Assembly: GCA_965199815.1 (NCBI GenBank)
Contig: CBDATE010000034.1
Coordinates: 1-64,000, forward strand
Length of the DNA stretch: 64,000 nucleotides
Reading direction: 5' to 3'
Source: Azotimanducus sp965199815
GTDB lineage: Bacteria > Pseudomonadota > Gammaproteobacteria > Pseudomonadales > Azotimanducaceae
Shown here one piece after another: positions 50,915 to 59,552 of this stretch. Made by a program: the position numbers and the translations under genes. Each line of letters begins with the position of its first letter. Position 1 is the first letter of the stretch. The notes below the pieces were generated by a model. The model searched no databases. It saw only the letters and a list, made by a program, of their open reading frames with translations, and was not told the origin of the DNA.

Positions 50915-53146
50915 TCACCGCCCGCTTCCCTGATCGGCGAGCATGGCATCAAGTGCGATGCCATCGTGTGCCCGCTTGATGACATATTGACGAATGTCCT
51001 CCGCATCCTCTGCACTCAGCAGCTCGGAGAATCCAGCCATGCCTTTGCCGACAAGCAAGCCATCAAGCACTATGGCATCCCACAACTCGTGGATGGCATC
51101 GTTGCTGTAGCGCAGATCCGGTAACACACCGGAGCCAACGGCACCGCCGCCGTGACAGACAGAACAGTGCGTGTGGAAGAGCGTCTCGCCGCGCTCCAGT
51201 TGAGCTTCATCCGTGGTCATCGGCGGCGGGGGCGGCATTTCGGCCAGCAGCACCTGGGGCGACGGCAACACTTGACCGCCATCAAGCTTGTAGGCCAACA
51301 CCCGTCCATGACGAGCGATCATGCCGGGCTGTGGCGGGATGCCCGATGCCAGGCCAAAGGCACCGCCCCAACCCGCCATGACGACCACGTACTGCTCTCC
51401 GTCCACCTCATAGGTCACCGGCGGCGCGATGATGCCTGCATAGGTCCGGGTCTCCCAGAGTTCGCGTCCGGTATCTGCGGCATAGGCCGCGAAATAGCCG
51501 TCTGCCCGGCCCTGAAACACCAGTCCGCCGGCGGTGGACAGGAGCCCGCCGTTCCAGGCTCCCGAGTGCTGCACCTGCCAGGCCTTCTTCTGTGCGACCG
51601 GATCCCAGGCCAGCAAATGCCCCTTGACGAGCTTCCGGCCCTCCAGCTCTCCGGCGAGTGAATCGGCCGGTGCCATGAGATTCTGGTCAATGCCGGTATT
51701 CCAGGTCTCGGGGTGGTATTCGAATTCGCGCGCCTGGCCATAGACCATGGGCACATCGAGCACCGGGATATACACCAGACCCGTGGCGCGGTTCCAGGCC
51801 ATGGGGTGCCAGTTGTGGCCACCATACGGAGATGGATAGACGAGCTTGGGCTCGTTCGCATACTGGCCACCAGACTCGACCGGGCGTCCGGTTTGCGCAT
51901 CTACATGCGTGGCCCAGGTAGTCTGCACATAAGGTTCGGCGGAAATGAGTTCACCAGTGCGCCGGTCGAGCACATAGAAGAACCCGTTCTTTGGTGCCTG
52001 CACCAGCACCTTGCGTAATTGCCCGTCGAGTTCGAGGTCGAGCAGCATGATGTGTTGCGTTGCGGTGTAATCCCAGGAATCGCCGGGGGTCGTCTGGTAG
52101 AACCACACCATGGAGCCGTTATCCGGATTTATGGCGATAATCGAGGACAGGTACAGGTTGTCGCCACCCCCGGGACTGCGGATGTAGCGATTCCAGGGCG
52201 AGCCGTTACCGGTTCCTATGTACAGCAGATCCAGTTCGGGGTCATAGGCCATGGAGTCCCACACGGTGCCGCCACCGCCGACTTCCCACCACTTGCCACC
52301 TCGCCAGGTGGATGCCGCGGTGCGCATCGCCGGACTCTCGAAGCCGAGTTCGGGATTGCCGGGCACCGTGTAGAAGCGCCATACCTCCTCACCGGTGTCG
52401 GCGTGATAGGCACTGACATAGCCGCGCACCCCGAATTCGGCTCCCCCGTTGCCGATGATCACCAGATCCTTCACCACGCGCGGTGCTCCGGTGATGGTGT
52501 AGAACCTGTCGCGCGGGGTTGTCTGTACATCCCACAAGACTTCGCCGTTGCCGGCATCCAGAGCGACCAGACGACCGTCAATAGTGCCGACATACACGCG
52601 CCCCTTCCACACGGCGACACCACGATTCACGACATCGCAGCAAGCCTTGGGGCCCCATTCGCGCGGTACCTGCGGGTCGTAGCGCCACAGCAGCTCGCCT
52701 GTTCTGGCATCGTAGGCGTACACCAGACTCCAGGAGCCGGTGGTGAACATGACTCCATCAACGACTATGGGCGATGCCTCGAGGCCGCGGGTTGTGCCGG
52801 TGTCGGCGTACCAGGCGAGCTGCAACTCGGAGACAGTGTCCTGATTCACCTGCTCGAGCGGCGAAAAGCGTTGCTCCTGATAGTCGCGCCCGTGCGCGAG
52901 CCAATTGCCAACCTCCCGGTCTTCGTCGGCGGCCTCGATGCGCGCGCCATCAAGGTCGCCCGTCCTGGTGCGCAATTCTTCAAAGCGCGCCTCACCCTGT
53001 GCCGTCGTGATGACCTGCGAGCCCGCCTGTTGTGTGCGCGAATCGATGGACTCGCGATTACAGGCGTAGAGTGCACCGACGACACCGACCAGTGTCAGGA
53101 TCATCACGATCCGTGAAGCGAAAGCGGACAGATTGATGTCCGACAT
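50915..53146 (-). CDS. PQQ-dependent quinohemoprotein alcohol dehydrogenase
   Basis: A 743-residue periplasmic enzyme: an eight-bladed beta-propeller with repeated tryptophan-docking motifs (YAYDARTGELLWRYDP, VALDAGNGEVLWDV), plus a C-terminal cytochrome c domain with CSVCH (661-665). The vicinal cysteines ACC after GPK form the disulfide seen over PQQ. The catalytic Asp is in GDSWDYTATQ, with Thr two residues later instead of Asp, so the enzyme should use calcium, not lanthanides. The N-terminal segment has a membrane helix and ends GALYACN, which may be a lipobox or a signal peptide. The ATG at 53146 is chosen; the longer frame lacks family sequence. No PQQ synthesis genes are in the window. 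Confidence 0.93.
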   Translation of the reverse strand: MSDINLSAFASRIVMILTLVGVVGALYACNRESIDSRTQQAGSQVITTAQGEARFEELRTRTGDLDGARIEAADEDREVGNWLAHGRDYQEQRFSPLEQVNQDTVSELQLAWYADTGTTRGLEASPIVVDGVMFTTGSWSLVYAYDARTGELLWRYDPQVPREWGPKACCDVVNRGVAVWKGRVYVGTIDGRLVALDAGNGEVLWDVQTTPRDRFYTITGAPRVVKDLVIIGNGGAEFGVRGYVSAYHADTGEEVWRFYTVPGNPELGFESPAMRTAASTWRGGKWWEVGGGGTVWDSMAYDPELDLLYIGTGNGSPWNRYIRSPGGGDNLYLSSIIAINPDNGSMVWFYQTTPGDSWDYTATQHIMLLDLELDGQLRKVLVQAPKNGFFYVLDRRTGELISAEPYVQTTWATHVDAQTGRPVESGGQYANEPKLVYPSPYGGHNWHPMAWNRATGLVYIPVLDVPMVYGQAREFEYHPETWNTGIDQNLMAPADSLAGELEGRKLVKGHLLAWDPVAQKKAWQVQHSGAWNGGLLSTAGGLVFQGRADGYFAAYAADTGRELWETRTYAGIIAPPVTYEVDGEQYVVVMAGWGGAFGLASGIPPQPGMIARHGRVLAYKLDGGQVLPSPQVLLAEMPPPPPMTTDEAQLERGETLFHTHCSVCHGGGAVGSGVLPDLRYSNDAIHELWDAIVLDGLLVGKGMAGFSELLSAEDAEDIRQYVIKRAHDGIALDAMLADQGSGR

Positions 53147-53249
53147 ACCTTTGACCCCCTGCGAGTGCCCTGGAGATTCGGAATCATAGCAGTTTGTTTC
53201 AGGCATCCCGTGTTGTGCGGGCAAGGAGACAATTCGCTCGTATTCGAGG

Positions 53250-53279
53250 TTGACACCTGCCCAGGCCAACAAGGACAAT
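53250..53279 (+). promoter_or_regulatory. promoter for tRNA-Gln
   Basis: A perfect -35 TTGACA (53250-53255) and a -10 GACAAT (53274-53279) with an 18-bp spacer. The start point would be near 53286, 31 bp before the mature tRNA-Gln, a normal arrangement. Confidence 0.6.
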
Positions 53280-53316
53280 TTCACCTCGGTCAGCGCTGTG
53301 TGTTGCAGTGCGCCTC

Positions 53317-53388
53317 AGGGGTGTCGCCAAGTGGTAAGGCACCGGGTTTTGATCCCGGCATTCGCAGGTTCGAATCCTGCCACCCCTG
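53317..53388 (+). tRNA. tRNA-Gln (anticodon UUG)
   Basis: A 72-nt cloverleaf without encoded CCA: acceptor AGGGGTG with CACCCCT and discriminator G, followed by CTT instead of CCA. Anticodon stem CCGGG/CCCGG around TTTTGAT (anticodon TTG). T-arm GCAGGTTCGAATCCTGC. The first pair is A1-U72 where the Escherichia coli tRNA has U1-A72. The tRNA-Gln before prs is a conserved arrangement in Pseudomonas-type genomes. Confidence 0.95.
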
Positions 53389-53523
53389 CTTGTCGGCGGC
53401 CTGGGGTCGGCACATCAGAACGAACAAGGAATGCAAGCAACCCGGTAGAATGATGCCCGCGGCCCGGCAGGTGCTGCACACCATCTGCATAACAGGCTAC
53501 AACGCGAATCACGCGTGAGAGAT

Positions 53524-54468
53524 ATGACAACACCCAAGCTCTTCGCCGGCAGTTCCAACGCTGGGCTGGCGCGAAAAATTGCCTACCAACTCGGAACTCC
53601 GCTCGGAGAAGCTTCCGTGGAACGTTTCGCGGATAGCGAGATCAATGTGGAAGTACGCGAGAATGTGCGTGGCAAGGATGTATTCCTGCTGCAATCCACT
53701 TGCCGCCCGGCCAACGACCATCTCATGGAGCTGCTGATACTTGCCGATGCCGTGCGCCGCTCTTCAGCGCACCGCATCACCGCCGTATTACCCTACTTCG
53801 GATACGCGCGCCAGGATCGTCGTCCGCGCTCGGCGCGCGTTTCCATCAGTGCCAAGGTGGTGGCAGACATGGTCACGGTTTCAGGTATCAATCGCGTTCT
53901 GACTGTGGATCTGCACGCCGATCAAATTCAGGGGTTCTTCAATATCCCGGTAGATAACGTGTACGGGTCTCCCGTGCTGATCGACCACGCCCTGTCGCAG
54001 AACTACGAGAATCCACTGGTAGTATCGCCGGATGTCGGCGGCGTGGTGCGCGCACGAGCCATCGCCAAGCAACTGCACGATGTCGGTCTCGCCATCATCG
54101 ACAAGCGACGCCCGGGGCCGAACGAAGCGGAGGTGGTGAATATCATCGGCGATGTTGAAGATCGCACCTGCATTCTTGTCGACGACATAGTGGATACTGC
54201 CGGCACCCTGTGCCATTCGGGCGACGAGCTCAAGCGTCGCGGCGCGCGCAGGGTGGTAGCCTACATCACTCACCCGGTACTCTCGGGGCAGGCGCTGGCC
54301 ATCATCGAGGCATCCGGAGTGGATGAGCTGTATGTCACCGACACCATCCCCTTGACTGACGAAGCGAAGCGCATCTCCAAGATCAGGCAACTGTCGCTGG
54401 CACCACTGCTCGCAGAGGCGATAAGGCGAGTCAGCAACGAAGAATCCATCAGCGTGATGTTTCGCTGA
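53524..54468 (+). CDS. prs: ribose-phosphate pyrophosphokinase (PRPP synthetase)
   Basis: A 314-residue enzyme making PRPP from ribose-5-phosphate and ATP for nucleotide, histidine and tryptophan synthesis. MTTPKLFAGSSNAGLA opens the protein; the ATP and regulatory flag region YFGYARQDRRPRSARVSISA and the ribose-5-phosphate-binding loop CILVDDIVDTAGTLC are complete. An ATG at 53524 was chosen over the GTG at 53515; the difference is three residues. It lies 135 bp downstream of tRNA-Gln and 58 bp before rplY. Confidence 0.97.
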   Translation: MTTPKLFAGSSNAGLARKIAYQLGTPLGEASVERFADSEINVEVRENVRGKDVFLLQSTCRPANDHLMELLILADAVRRSSAHRITAVLPYFGYARQDRRPRSARVSISAKVVADMVTVSGINRVLTVDLHADQIQGFFNIPVDNVYGSPVLIDHALSQNYENPLVVSPDVGGVVRARAIAKQLHDVGLAIIDKRRPGPNEAEVVNIIGDVEDRTCILVDDIVDTAGTLCHSGDELKRRGARRVVAYITHPVLSGQALAIIEASGVDELYVTDTIPLTDEAKRISKIRQLSLAPLLAEAIRRVSNEESISVMFR

Positions 54469-54526
54469 CCGGGACGCATCATTTCCAGCATTGGCACATT
54501 CAGGACACCAGACCAGGGAAAATACC

Positions 54527-55174
54527 ATGACCGATCAAATCACACTGGAAGTTCAACACAGGAGCGAGCGCGGGACGGGCGCGAGCCGCCGCCTGCGCCG
54601 CCTGCAGGGCATGATTCCCGGCGTACTCTACGGCGAAAAGACCGAGACCCAGGCCGTCATGATTTCAGACCGGGCGCTCAACAAGGCCCTGCAAGAAGAA
54701 TCCTTCTTCTCCCAGGTGCTCGACATCAAGCTCGGCGAGGAGAGCATTCCGGCGGTGGTACGCGATGTGCAGCGCCATCCGGCCAGCCATCGGGTGTTGC
54801 ATTTCGATCTCCTGCGTATCAGCGAAGATCACGAAATTCAGGTCTCGGTGCCACTGCATTTCCTCAATGAGGAAAGCTGTGTCGGAGTGAAGGTCGGCGG
54901 TGGCAACATTGCGCGTTCGCTGACGGAACTCGATATCCGCTGCCTGCCACGGCATCTGCCGGAGTTCATCGAGGTGGATCTGGCCGAAGTCGAGACGGGG
55001 CAGACGATTCACCTGTCTGATCTCGTGTTGCCGGAGGGCGTGACGCTTGGCTATGCACAGCTCGGCGACCACGAACACGACAGTCCGGTGGTCAGTGTAA
55101 CCACACGCCGCGGCGGCAAGGCTGACGATGAGGAGGATATGGCGGAGGCGGCGGCTTCCGAAGAATCCGAGTAG
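54527..55174 (+). CDS. rplY: 50S ribosomal protein L25/general stress protein Ctc
   Basis: A 215-residue two-domain L25 of the long TL5/CTC type. The N-terminal 5S rRNA-binding domain includes RSERGTGASRRLRRLQGMIP and PGVLYGEK; the C-terminal beta domain ends with HDSPVVSVTTRRGGK and then an acidic tail. The ATG at 54527 follows AGGGA by about 8 nt; an earlier GTG/TTG-type start at 54491 adds 12 residues. It lies between prs and pth, as in related genomes. Confidence 0.95.
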   Translation: MTDQITLEVQHRSERGTGASRRLRRLQGMIPGVLYGEKTETQAVMISDRALNKALQEESFFSQVLDIKLGEESIPAVVRDVQRHPASHRVLHFDLLRISEDHEIQVSVPLHFLNEESCVGVKVGGGNIARSLTELDIRCLPRHLPEFIEVDLAEVETGQTIHLSDLVLPEGVTLGYAQLGDHEHDSPVVSVTTRRGGKADDEEDMAEAAASEESE

Positions 55175-55175
55175 T

Positions 55176-55772
55176 GTGCTGCGCCAACCCCTGCAACTGA
55201 TCGTCGGACTCGGCAACCCCGGCGAGCGCTATCAGGGCACACGCCACAATCTCGGTGCCGAGTGTCTTCGCGCGTTGCTCGGGCGCCATGGTCTCGAGGC
55301 CAGATACGCCATGCGCTACAAGTCCGAATTTCTTGCCACGAAGCTCTATGGCACCAAGTTGCGCTGCCTCATTCCGCACAGCTTCATGAATCTCTCCGGA
55401 CAACCGGTGGCGCGTATCTGTCGATTCTTCCGCATACCTGCCGAGGCGGTGCTGGTGCTGCACGACGAAACCGCTTTTGCGCCGGGGTGCGCGCGCCTCA
55501 AACAAGGCGGTGGGGCGGGAGGTCACAACGGCGTGGCCGATGTGATACGGGCCATCGGCCCGCAATTCATTCGCCTGCGGCTCGGTGTCGGTGCCCCGCC
55601 CAAGGGGCAGGCGGCTGTCCCCTGGCTGATTCATCAGCGCCCGCACGAGGAGGACAGGGCGCACATGGCGCGCGCCTGTGATCTTGATGAGGACATCTGG
55701 CGGCGGCTGATACTCGGCGATGTGGAAGCCGCGATGAATCGGCTGCATGCGCCGACCAGCGCAGGTATTTGA
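55176..55772 (+). CDS. pth: peptidyl-tRNA hydrolase
   Basis: A 198-residue hydrolase that recycles peptidyl-tRNA. LIVGLGNPGERYQGTRHNLG carries the substrate Asn and catalytic His. FMNLSGQPVARI and GGGAGGHNGVADV complete the active site. VLVLHDETAFAPGCARLK is a variant of the usual DDLDLPxG motif: HDE replaces HDD, a conservative change. The GTG start at 55176 begins VLRQPLQLIVGL, two bases after rplY; the longer open frame is in the rplY tail. YchF starts 4 bp after its stop. Confidence 0.94.
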   Translation: MLRQPLQLIVGLGNPGERYQGTRHNLGAECLRALLGRHGLEARYAMRYKSEFLATKLYGTKLRCLIPHSFMNLSGQPVARICRFFRIPAEAVLVLHDETAFAPGCARLKQGGGAGGHNGVADVIRAIGPQFIRLRLGVGAPPKGQAAVPWLIHQRPHEEDRAHMARACDLDEDIWRRLILGDVEAAMNRLHAPTSAGI

Positions 55773-55776
55773 ACCT

Positions 55777-56868
55777 GTGGGCTTTCAGTGTGGCATTGTC
55801 GGCCTGCCCAATGTCGGGAAATCGACGCTTTTCAATGCGCTGACCAGCGAATCCATTGAAGCCGCCAACTATCCTTTCTGCACGGTTGAACCCAACCGCG
55901 GCATGGTGGCGGTACCCGATGAGCGTTTGCAGGCCCTGGCTCGCTGCTATTCGCCCAGGTCCGTCATCCCCGCCGCCATGACTTTTGTGGACATTGCCGG
56001 CCTGGTCGAGGGCGCATCACAGGGCGAGGGGCTGGGCAACCGCTTTCTCGCCCACATACGCGAAACCCAGGCCATCATTCAGGTGGTGCGCTGCTTTGCT
56101 GATGAGCGCATCACACACGTGTCTGACGAAGTCTCTCCGGCATCCGATCTGGAAGTGATCAACACGGAACTCGCGCTGGCGGACCTCGAAACCATCGAGC
56201 GCAGTCTGGGCAAGCTGCGCCGACGCGCGGGTTCCGGAGACAAGGATGCCAGGGTAGAGGTCACGCTGCTGGAGAAGCTGCAGGATGCGCTCGCTGCCGG
56301 TGAGGCGGTGCGCGACCTGACGCTCACGGACAGGGAACAGGGGCTGGCCGCGCCCTACTTCCTGCTCACTGCCAAACCCATGTTGATCGTGGCCAACTGT
56401 GCAGACACCGAGCACGAGGACAACGCGCTGCTTGCGGAGGTCAGGCAGGCCGCGGGGCAATCCCGCGTTATTCCCCTGTGCAACCTGCTGGAAGCGGAAA
56501 TCTCGCAGCTTGACGCGGAAGAACGCGATGAATTTGCACAGGCGATGGGCATTGACGAGCGCGGACTCTCCAGAGTCATTCGCGCAGGGTATGAAATGCT
56601 CGGGCTGCACAGCTTCTTTACCGGCGGAGCGCGCGAAGTGCGCGCCTGGACCATTCGCCGCGGAGCGAACGCGAGAGAAGCGGCAGGTGTCATTCACAGC
56701 GACTTCGAGCGCGGCTTCATCCGCGCCGAGGTGGTCTCCTGTGCGGATCTTGTCGCCTCTGGCGGCGAGGCAAAGGCGCGCGAGCAGGGTAAATATCGCG
56801 TTGAAGGCCGTGAGTATCTGGTGCAGGACGGAGATGTCATGCTGTTCAGGTTCAATGTTTCGCAGTAG
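55777..56868 (+). CDS. ychF: YchF/OLA1 redox-regulated ATPase
   Basis: A 363-residue Obg-related P-loop protein. It begins (GTG) MGFQCGIVGLPNVGKSTLFN, and the second motif FVDIAGLVEGASQGEGLGN follows. VRCFADERITHV is the switch-like segment; NCADT replaces the N/TKxD base-specificity motif of GTPases, as usual in YchF, which prefers ATP. The C-terminal TGS domain with HSDFERGFIRAEV and YLVQDGDVMLFRFNV is complete. The start at 55777 gives the standard N terminus; 10 extra codons in the longer frame overlap pth. Confidence 0.96.
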   Translation: MGFQCGIVGLPNVGKSTLFNALTSESIEAANYPFCTVEPNRGMVAVPDERLQALARCYSPRSVIPAAMTFVDIAGLVEGASQGEGLGNRFLAHIRETQAIIQVVRCFADERITHVSDEVSPASDLEVINTELALADLETIERSLGKLRRRAGSGDKDARVEVTLLEKLQDALAAGEAVRDLTLTDREQGLAAPYFLLTAKPMLIVANCADTEHEDNALLAEVRQAAGQSRVIPLCNLLEAEISQLDAEERDEFAQAMGIDERGLSRVIRAGYEMLGLHSFFTGGAREVRAWTIRRGANAREAAGVIHSDFERGFIRAEVVSCADLVASGGEAKAREQGKYRVEGREYLVQDGDVMLFRFNVSQ

Positions 56869-56948
56869 GGAAACTCTGAATAACGGAGGTTCCCCTGGGT
56901 CACAGGACAGGACACGTGTATGTGTTCCTGGCAAGCGCGTCATTTTGC

Positions 56949-56978
56949 TTGACATGAATCCGTCTCTAGCGAGATAAT
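56949..56978 (+). promoter_or_regulatory. strong sigma-70 promoter for the tRNA-tufB unit
   Basis: TTGACA at 56949-56954 and GATAAT at 56973-56978 with an 18-bp spacer. The start point near 56985 is followed by tRNA-Tyr at 56994. A GC-rich discriminator (CGCC) lies just downstream of the -10 box, as seen for stringently controlled stable-RNA promoters. Confidence 0.75.
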
Positions 56979-56993
56979 TCGCCTCTTTTGCTT

Positions 56994-57078
56994 GCAGGGG
57001 TTCCCGAGCGGCCAAAGGGATCAGACTGTAAATCTGACGGCATTGCCTTCGCAGGTTCGAATCCTGCCCCCTGCACCA
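56994..57078 (+). tRNA. tRNA-Tyr (anticodon GUA)
   Basis: An 85-nt class II tRNA with a long variable arm. Acceptor GCAGGGG pairs with CCCCTGC, with A discriminator and encoded CCA. Anticodon stem CAGA/TCTG around CTGTAAA (GTA). T-arm GCAGGTTCGAATCCTGC. It opens the classical Tyr-Gly-Thr-tuf cluster; the additional tRNA-Thr(UGU) that precedes it in Escherichia coli is absent. Confidence 0.97.
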
Positions 57079-57247
57079 GGTACGATTGTGCACGGTAACG
57101 GGGCTTGCGGAAGCAGGTTCGTGCAGGATTCGCAGCAGGATCCCGGGTGATTGACAGGTGCGGCGCGTTCTGGCGAGGCGCGTCTTGTCTGGCAAGTTTG
57201 GCGAGTGTGGATTTGGCGGGTCATTGGCGAGTCAGGCGGGTAGTCAG

Positions 57248-57318
<71 letters not shown>

Positions 57319-57434
57319 CCGGTTCGGTCATGCGTGGAAACGATTTTCTGTCCAAGTGTCAGGAGAACAGGAGCAGGGCGGTGAAACAGGCAGGCAAAAC
57401 GCGGATGATAACTCGCCATCAGCGACAGAGATAT

Positions 57435-57510
57435 GCTCACATAGCTCAGTCGGTAGAGCACTTCCTTGGTAAGGAAGAGGCCACCGGTTCAAATCCGGTT
57501 GTGAGCACCA
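57435..57510 (+). tRNA. tRNA-Thr (anticodon GGU)
   Basis: A 76-nt cloverleaf with acceptor GCTCACA and TGTGAGC, discriminator A and encoded CCA. The anticodon loop TTGGTAA carries GGT. The D-arm TAGCTCAGTCGG and T-arm ACCGGTTCAAATCCGGT are standard. It lies 119 bp before tuf. Confidence 0.97.
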
Positions 57511-57629
57511 AAAACCTGGACATATACATTCGAGAGAACAAGACAGGCAGTACAGGGGCGTGATTGTGCGCCTCACCGAGTCCGAATCTTGTTCGTTCAT
57601 GCCACCACAGCAAGGAGACAGTACGCATC

Positions 57630-58820
57630 ATGGCGAAAGAAAAATTTGAGCGCACCAAGCCGCATATCAACGTGGGCACTATAGGTCATGTTGACCACGG
57701 CAAGACTACCTTGACCGCTGCCTTGACCAAGGTCTGTGCAGAAATGCAGGGACGCGGCGAGGTCAAGGCCTTTGATGAAATCGATAACGCGCCTGAAGAA
57801 AAGGCACGCGGTATCACCATTGCCACGGCGCATGTGGAGTATGAAACCGACAGCCGCCACTACGCGCATGTCGATTGCCCGGGCCACGCCGACTATGTGA
57901 AGAACATGATCACCGGTGCCGCGCAAATGGATGCCGCCATTCTGGTGGTGGATGGCTCCGACGGCCCCATGCCACAAACGCGCGAGCACATCCTGCTCAG
58001 TCGCCAGGTCGGCGTACCGCGCATCGTGGTATTCCTCAACAAGGCAGACCTTGCGGACGATCCTGAACTCATCGAACTGGTTGACCTCGAGGTGCGCGAC
58101 CTCCTGAATACCTACGAGTTTCCGGGCGATGACACGCCGATCATCGTTGGCAGCGCGCTCAAGGCTCTTGAAGGTGATGCCACGGGTGTGGAGTCCGTCA
58201 GGAAGCTGCTCGAAACTCTCGACACCTATGTGCCCGAGCCGCAACGCAACATCGACAAGCCGTTCCTGATGCCGATTGAAGATGTCTTTACCATTCAGGG
58301 CCGTGGCACCGTGGTTACGGGGCGCGTGGAAAGCGGCATTCTCAACCGGGGTGAGGAAGTCGAAATTGTCGGTATCAGCGATGCGACCAGCCGCACTGTC
58401 TGCACCGGTATCGAAATGTTCCGCAAGCTGCTCGACGAGGGGCGGGCCGGGGAGAATATCGGTGTGCTGCTGCGCGGTGTTGATCGCTCGGATGTGCAGC
58501 GTGGGCAAGTGCTTGCCAAGCCCGGCACGATTACTCCGCACACCGAATTCGAAGCAGAAGCCTATGTGCTGACCGAAGAGGAAGGCGGGCGTAACAAGCT
58601 CTTCCGTTCCGGGTACAAGCCGCAGTTCTACTTCCGCACCACCGATGTGACCGGAGAAATCGAATTGCCGGAAGCCACCTCGGTCGTCATGCCGGGGGAC
58701 AATGTCAACATGAAGATCAAACTCATCAGTCCGGTTGCCATGGACGATGGCCTGCGCTTTGCGATTCGCGAAGGCGGGCGCACCGTGGGTGCCGGAGTGG
58801 TCAGCAGTATCGTGAATTGA
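57630..58820 (+). CDS. tuf: elongation factor Tu
   Basis: A 396-residue GTPase delivering aminoacyl-tRNA to the ribosome. GHVDHGKTTLTAAL (G1, residues 19-32), RGITIATAHVEYET (switch I), DCPGHADYVKNMITGAAQMD (G3), and FLNKADLADD plus GSALKALEGD (G4, G5) are complete. EF-Tu usually has NKCD at G4; here it reads NKAD. ATG at 57630 follows AAGGAGA. The open frame begins earlier (57564) but that region is not EF-Tu. It is co-transcribed with the tRNAs upstream and is followed by tRNA-Trp and secE. Confidence 0.98.
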   Translation: MAKEKFERTKPHINVGTIGHVDHGKTTLTAALTKVCAEMQGRGEVKAFDEIDNAPEEKARGITIATAHVEYETDSRHYAHVDCPGHADYVKNMITGAAQMDAAILVVDGSDGPMPQTREHILLSRQVGVPRIVVFLNKADLADDPELIELVDLEVRDLLNTYEFPGDDTPIIVGSALKALEGDATGVESVRKLLETLDTYVPEPQRNIDKPFLMPIEDVFTIQGRGTVVTGRVESGILNRGEEVEIVGISDATSRTVCTGIEMFRKLLDEGRAGENIGVLLRGVDRSDVQRGQVLAKPGTITPHTEFEAEAYVLTEEEGGRNKLFRSGYKPQFYFRTTDVTGEIELPEATSVVMPGDNVNMKIKLISPVAMDDGLRFAIREGGRTVGAGVVSSIVN

Positions 58821-58893
58821 GATTCGAGGGCCAGAGCACACTTGCACACATCCATGTACGCACGGGGAGAGAAGACAACGCATCGAGAGGTAC

Positions 58894-58969
58894 GGGTCAG
58901 TAGCTCAATTGGTAGAGCGGCGGTCTCCAAAACCGCAGGTTGGGGGTTCGATCCCCTCCTGACCTGCCA
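58894..58969 (+). tRNA. tRNA-Trp (anticodon CCA), unusual G1-U72 pair
   Basis: A 76-nt cloverleaf with encoded CCA and discriminator G. The acceptor arms are GGGTCAG and CTGACCT, so the first pair is a G-U wobble instead of the usual A1-U72 of bacterial tRNA-Trp. D-arm TAGCTCAATTGG, anticodon stem GCGGT/ACCGC around CTCCAAA (CCA), T-arm TGGGGGTTCGATCCCCT. The location between tuf and secE is the conserved place for trpT. Confidence 0.95.
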
Positions 58970-58997
58970 TGCGTTCGTGCCTCGTGTACGGGAGTCC

Positions 58998-59044
58998 GAA
59001 GGATATCCGAAGGATGAAGGATGATGAAGGAGGATGAAGGATAT
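58998..59044. repeat. short GAAGGAT direct repeats between tRNA-Trp and secE
   Basis: GAAGGAT occurs at 58998, 59009, 59016 and 59036, with a variant at 59026 (GAAGGAGGAT). The purine-rich array sits in a 220-bp gap without a gene. It could be slippage product; no role is evident. Confidence 0.6.
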
Positions 59045-59189
59045 CAACTCGACCTGCAGATCAGGCAGCAGTCGGCACACCTGATGGCATGCCGGAGCGA
59101 GGCCCGAAACACGTCACACATGCCCTCCCGCACATGATGCACACCAAGTCACGCACATCACCGAACCCGAGAACAGCCCCAATCAATTC

Positions 59190-59552
59190 ATGAACACGTC
59201 ATCTCGCACATCCGGTCTCGACTGGCTCAAATGGCTGCTGGTCTTTGCCATTATTGCAGCTGCGATTGTCGGCAACTGGTATCTCGGCGAGCAATCATTG
59301 CTGAACCGCGTACTGGCCATTCTTGGGCTCGGTCTGGTAGCGCTGTTGATTGCTTCGCAGACCGAGAAAGGCGCGGCGGTGTTCTTGCTGATCAAGGAAG
59401 CACGCAGCGAGATTCGTCGCGTCGTATGGCCAACTCGTCAGGAGACGACCCAAACCACTTTCATCGTGATTCTTCTGGTCATTGTCTTCGCCATCATCCT
59501 GTGGGGCCTTGACTCCCTGCTGAGTTGGCTCGTTTCCATGGCGATAGGATGA
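59190..59552 (+). CDS. secE: preprotein translocase subunit SecE
   Basis: A 120-residue membrane protein with three spans, the gammaproteobacterial form. KEARSEIRRVVWPTRQETTQ, the conserved amphipathic cytoplasmic helix, is followed by the third span (TTFIVILLVIVFAIILWGLD). SecE clamps SecY in the translocon. The end overlaps nusG as ATGA. Confidence 0.95.
   Translation: MNTSSRTSGLDWLKWLLVFAIIAAAIVGNWYLGEQSLLNRVLAILGLGLVALLIASQTEKGAAVFLLIKEARSEIRRVVWPTRQETTQTTFIVILLVIVFAIILWGLDSLLSWLVSMAIG

Noticed and set aside
50915..53146. Lanthanide-dependent (XoxF-like) alcohol dehydrogenase
   Set aside because: The position two residues after the catalytic Asp is Thr (WDYT), not the Asp needed for lanthanide binding.
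57597..58883. 428-codon minus-strand open frame opposite tuf
   Set aside because: Exact shadow of EF-Tu, a common artefact on the strand opposite tuf.
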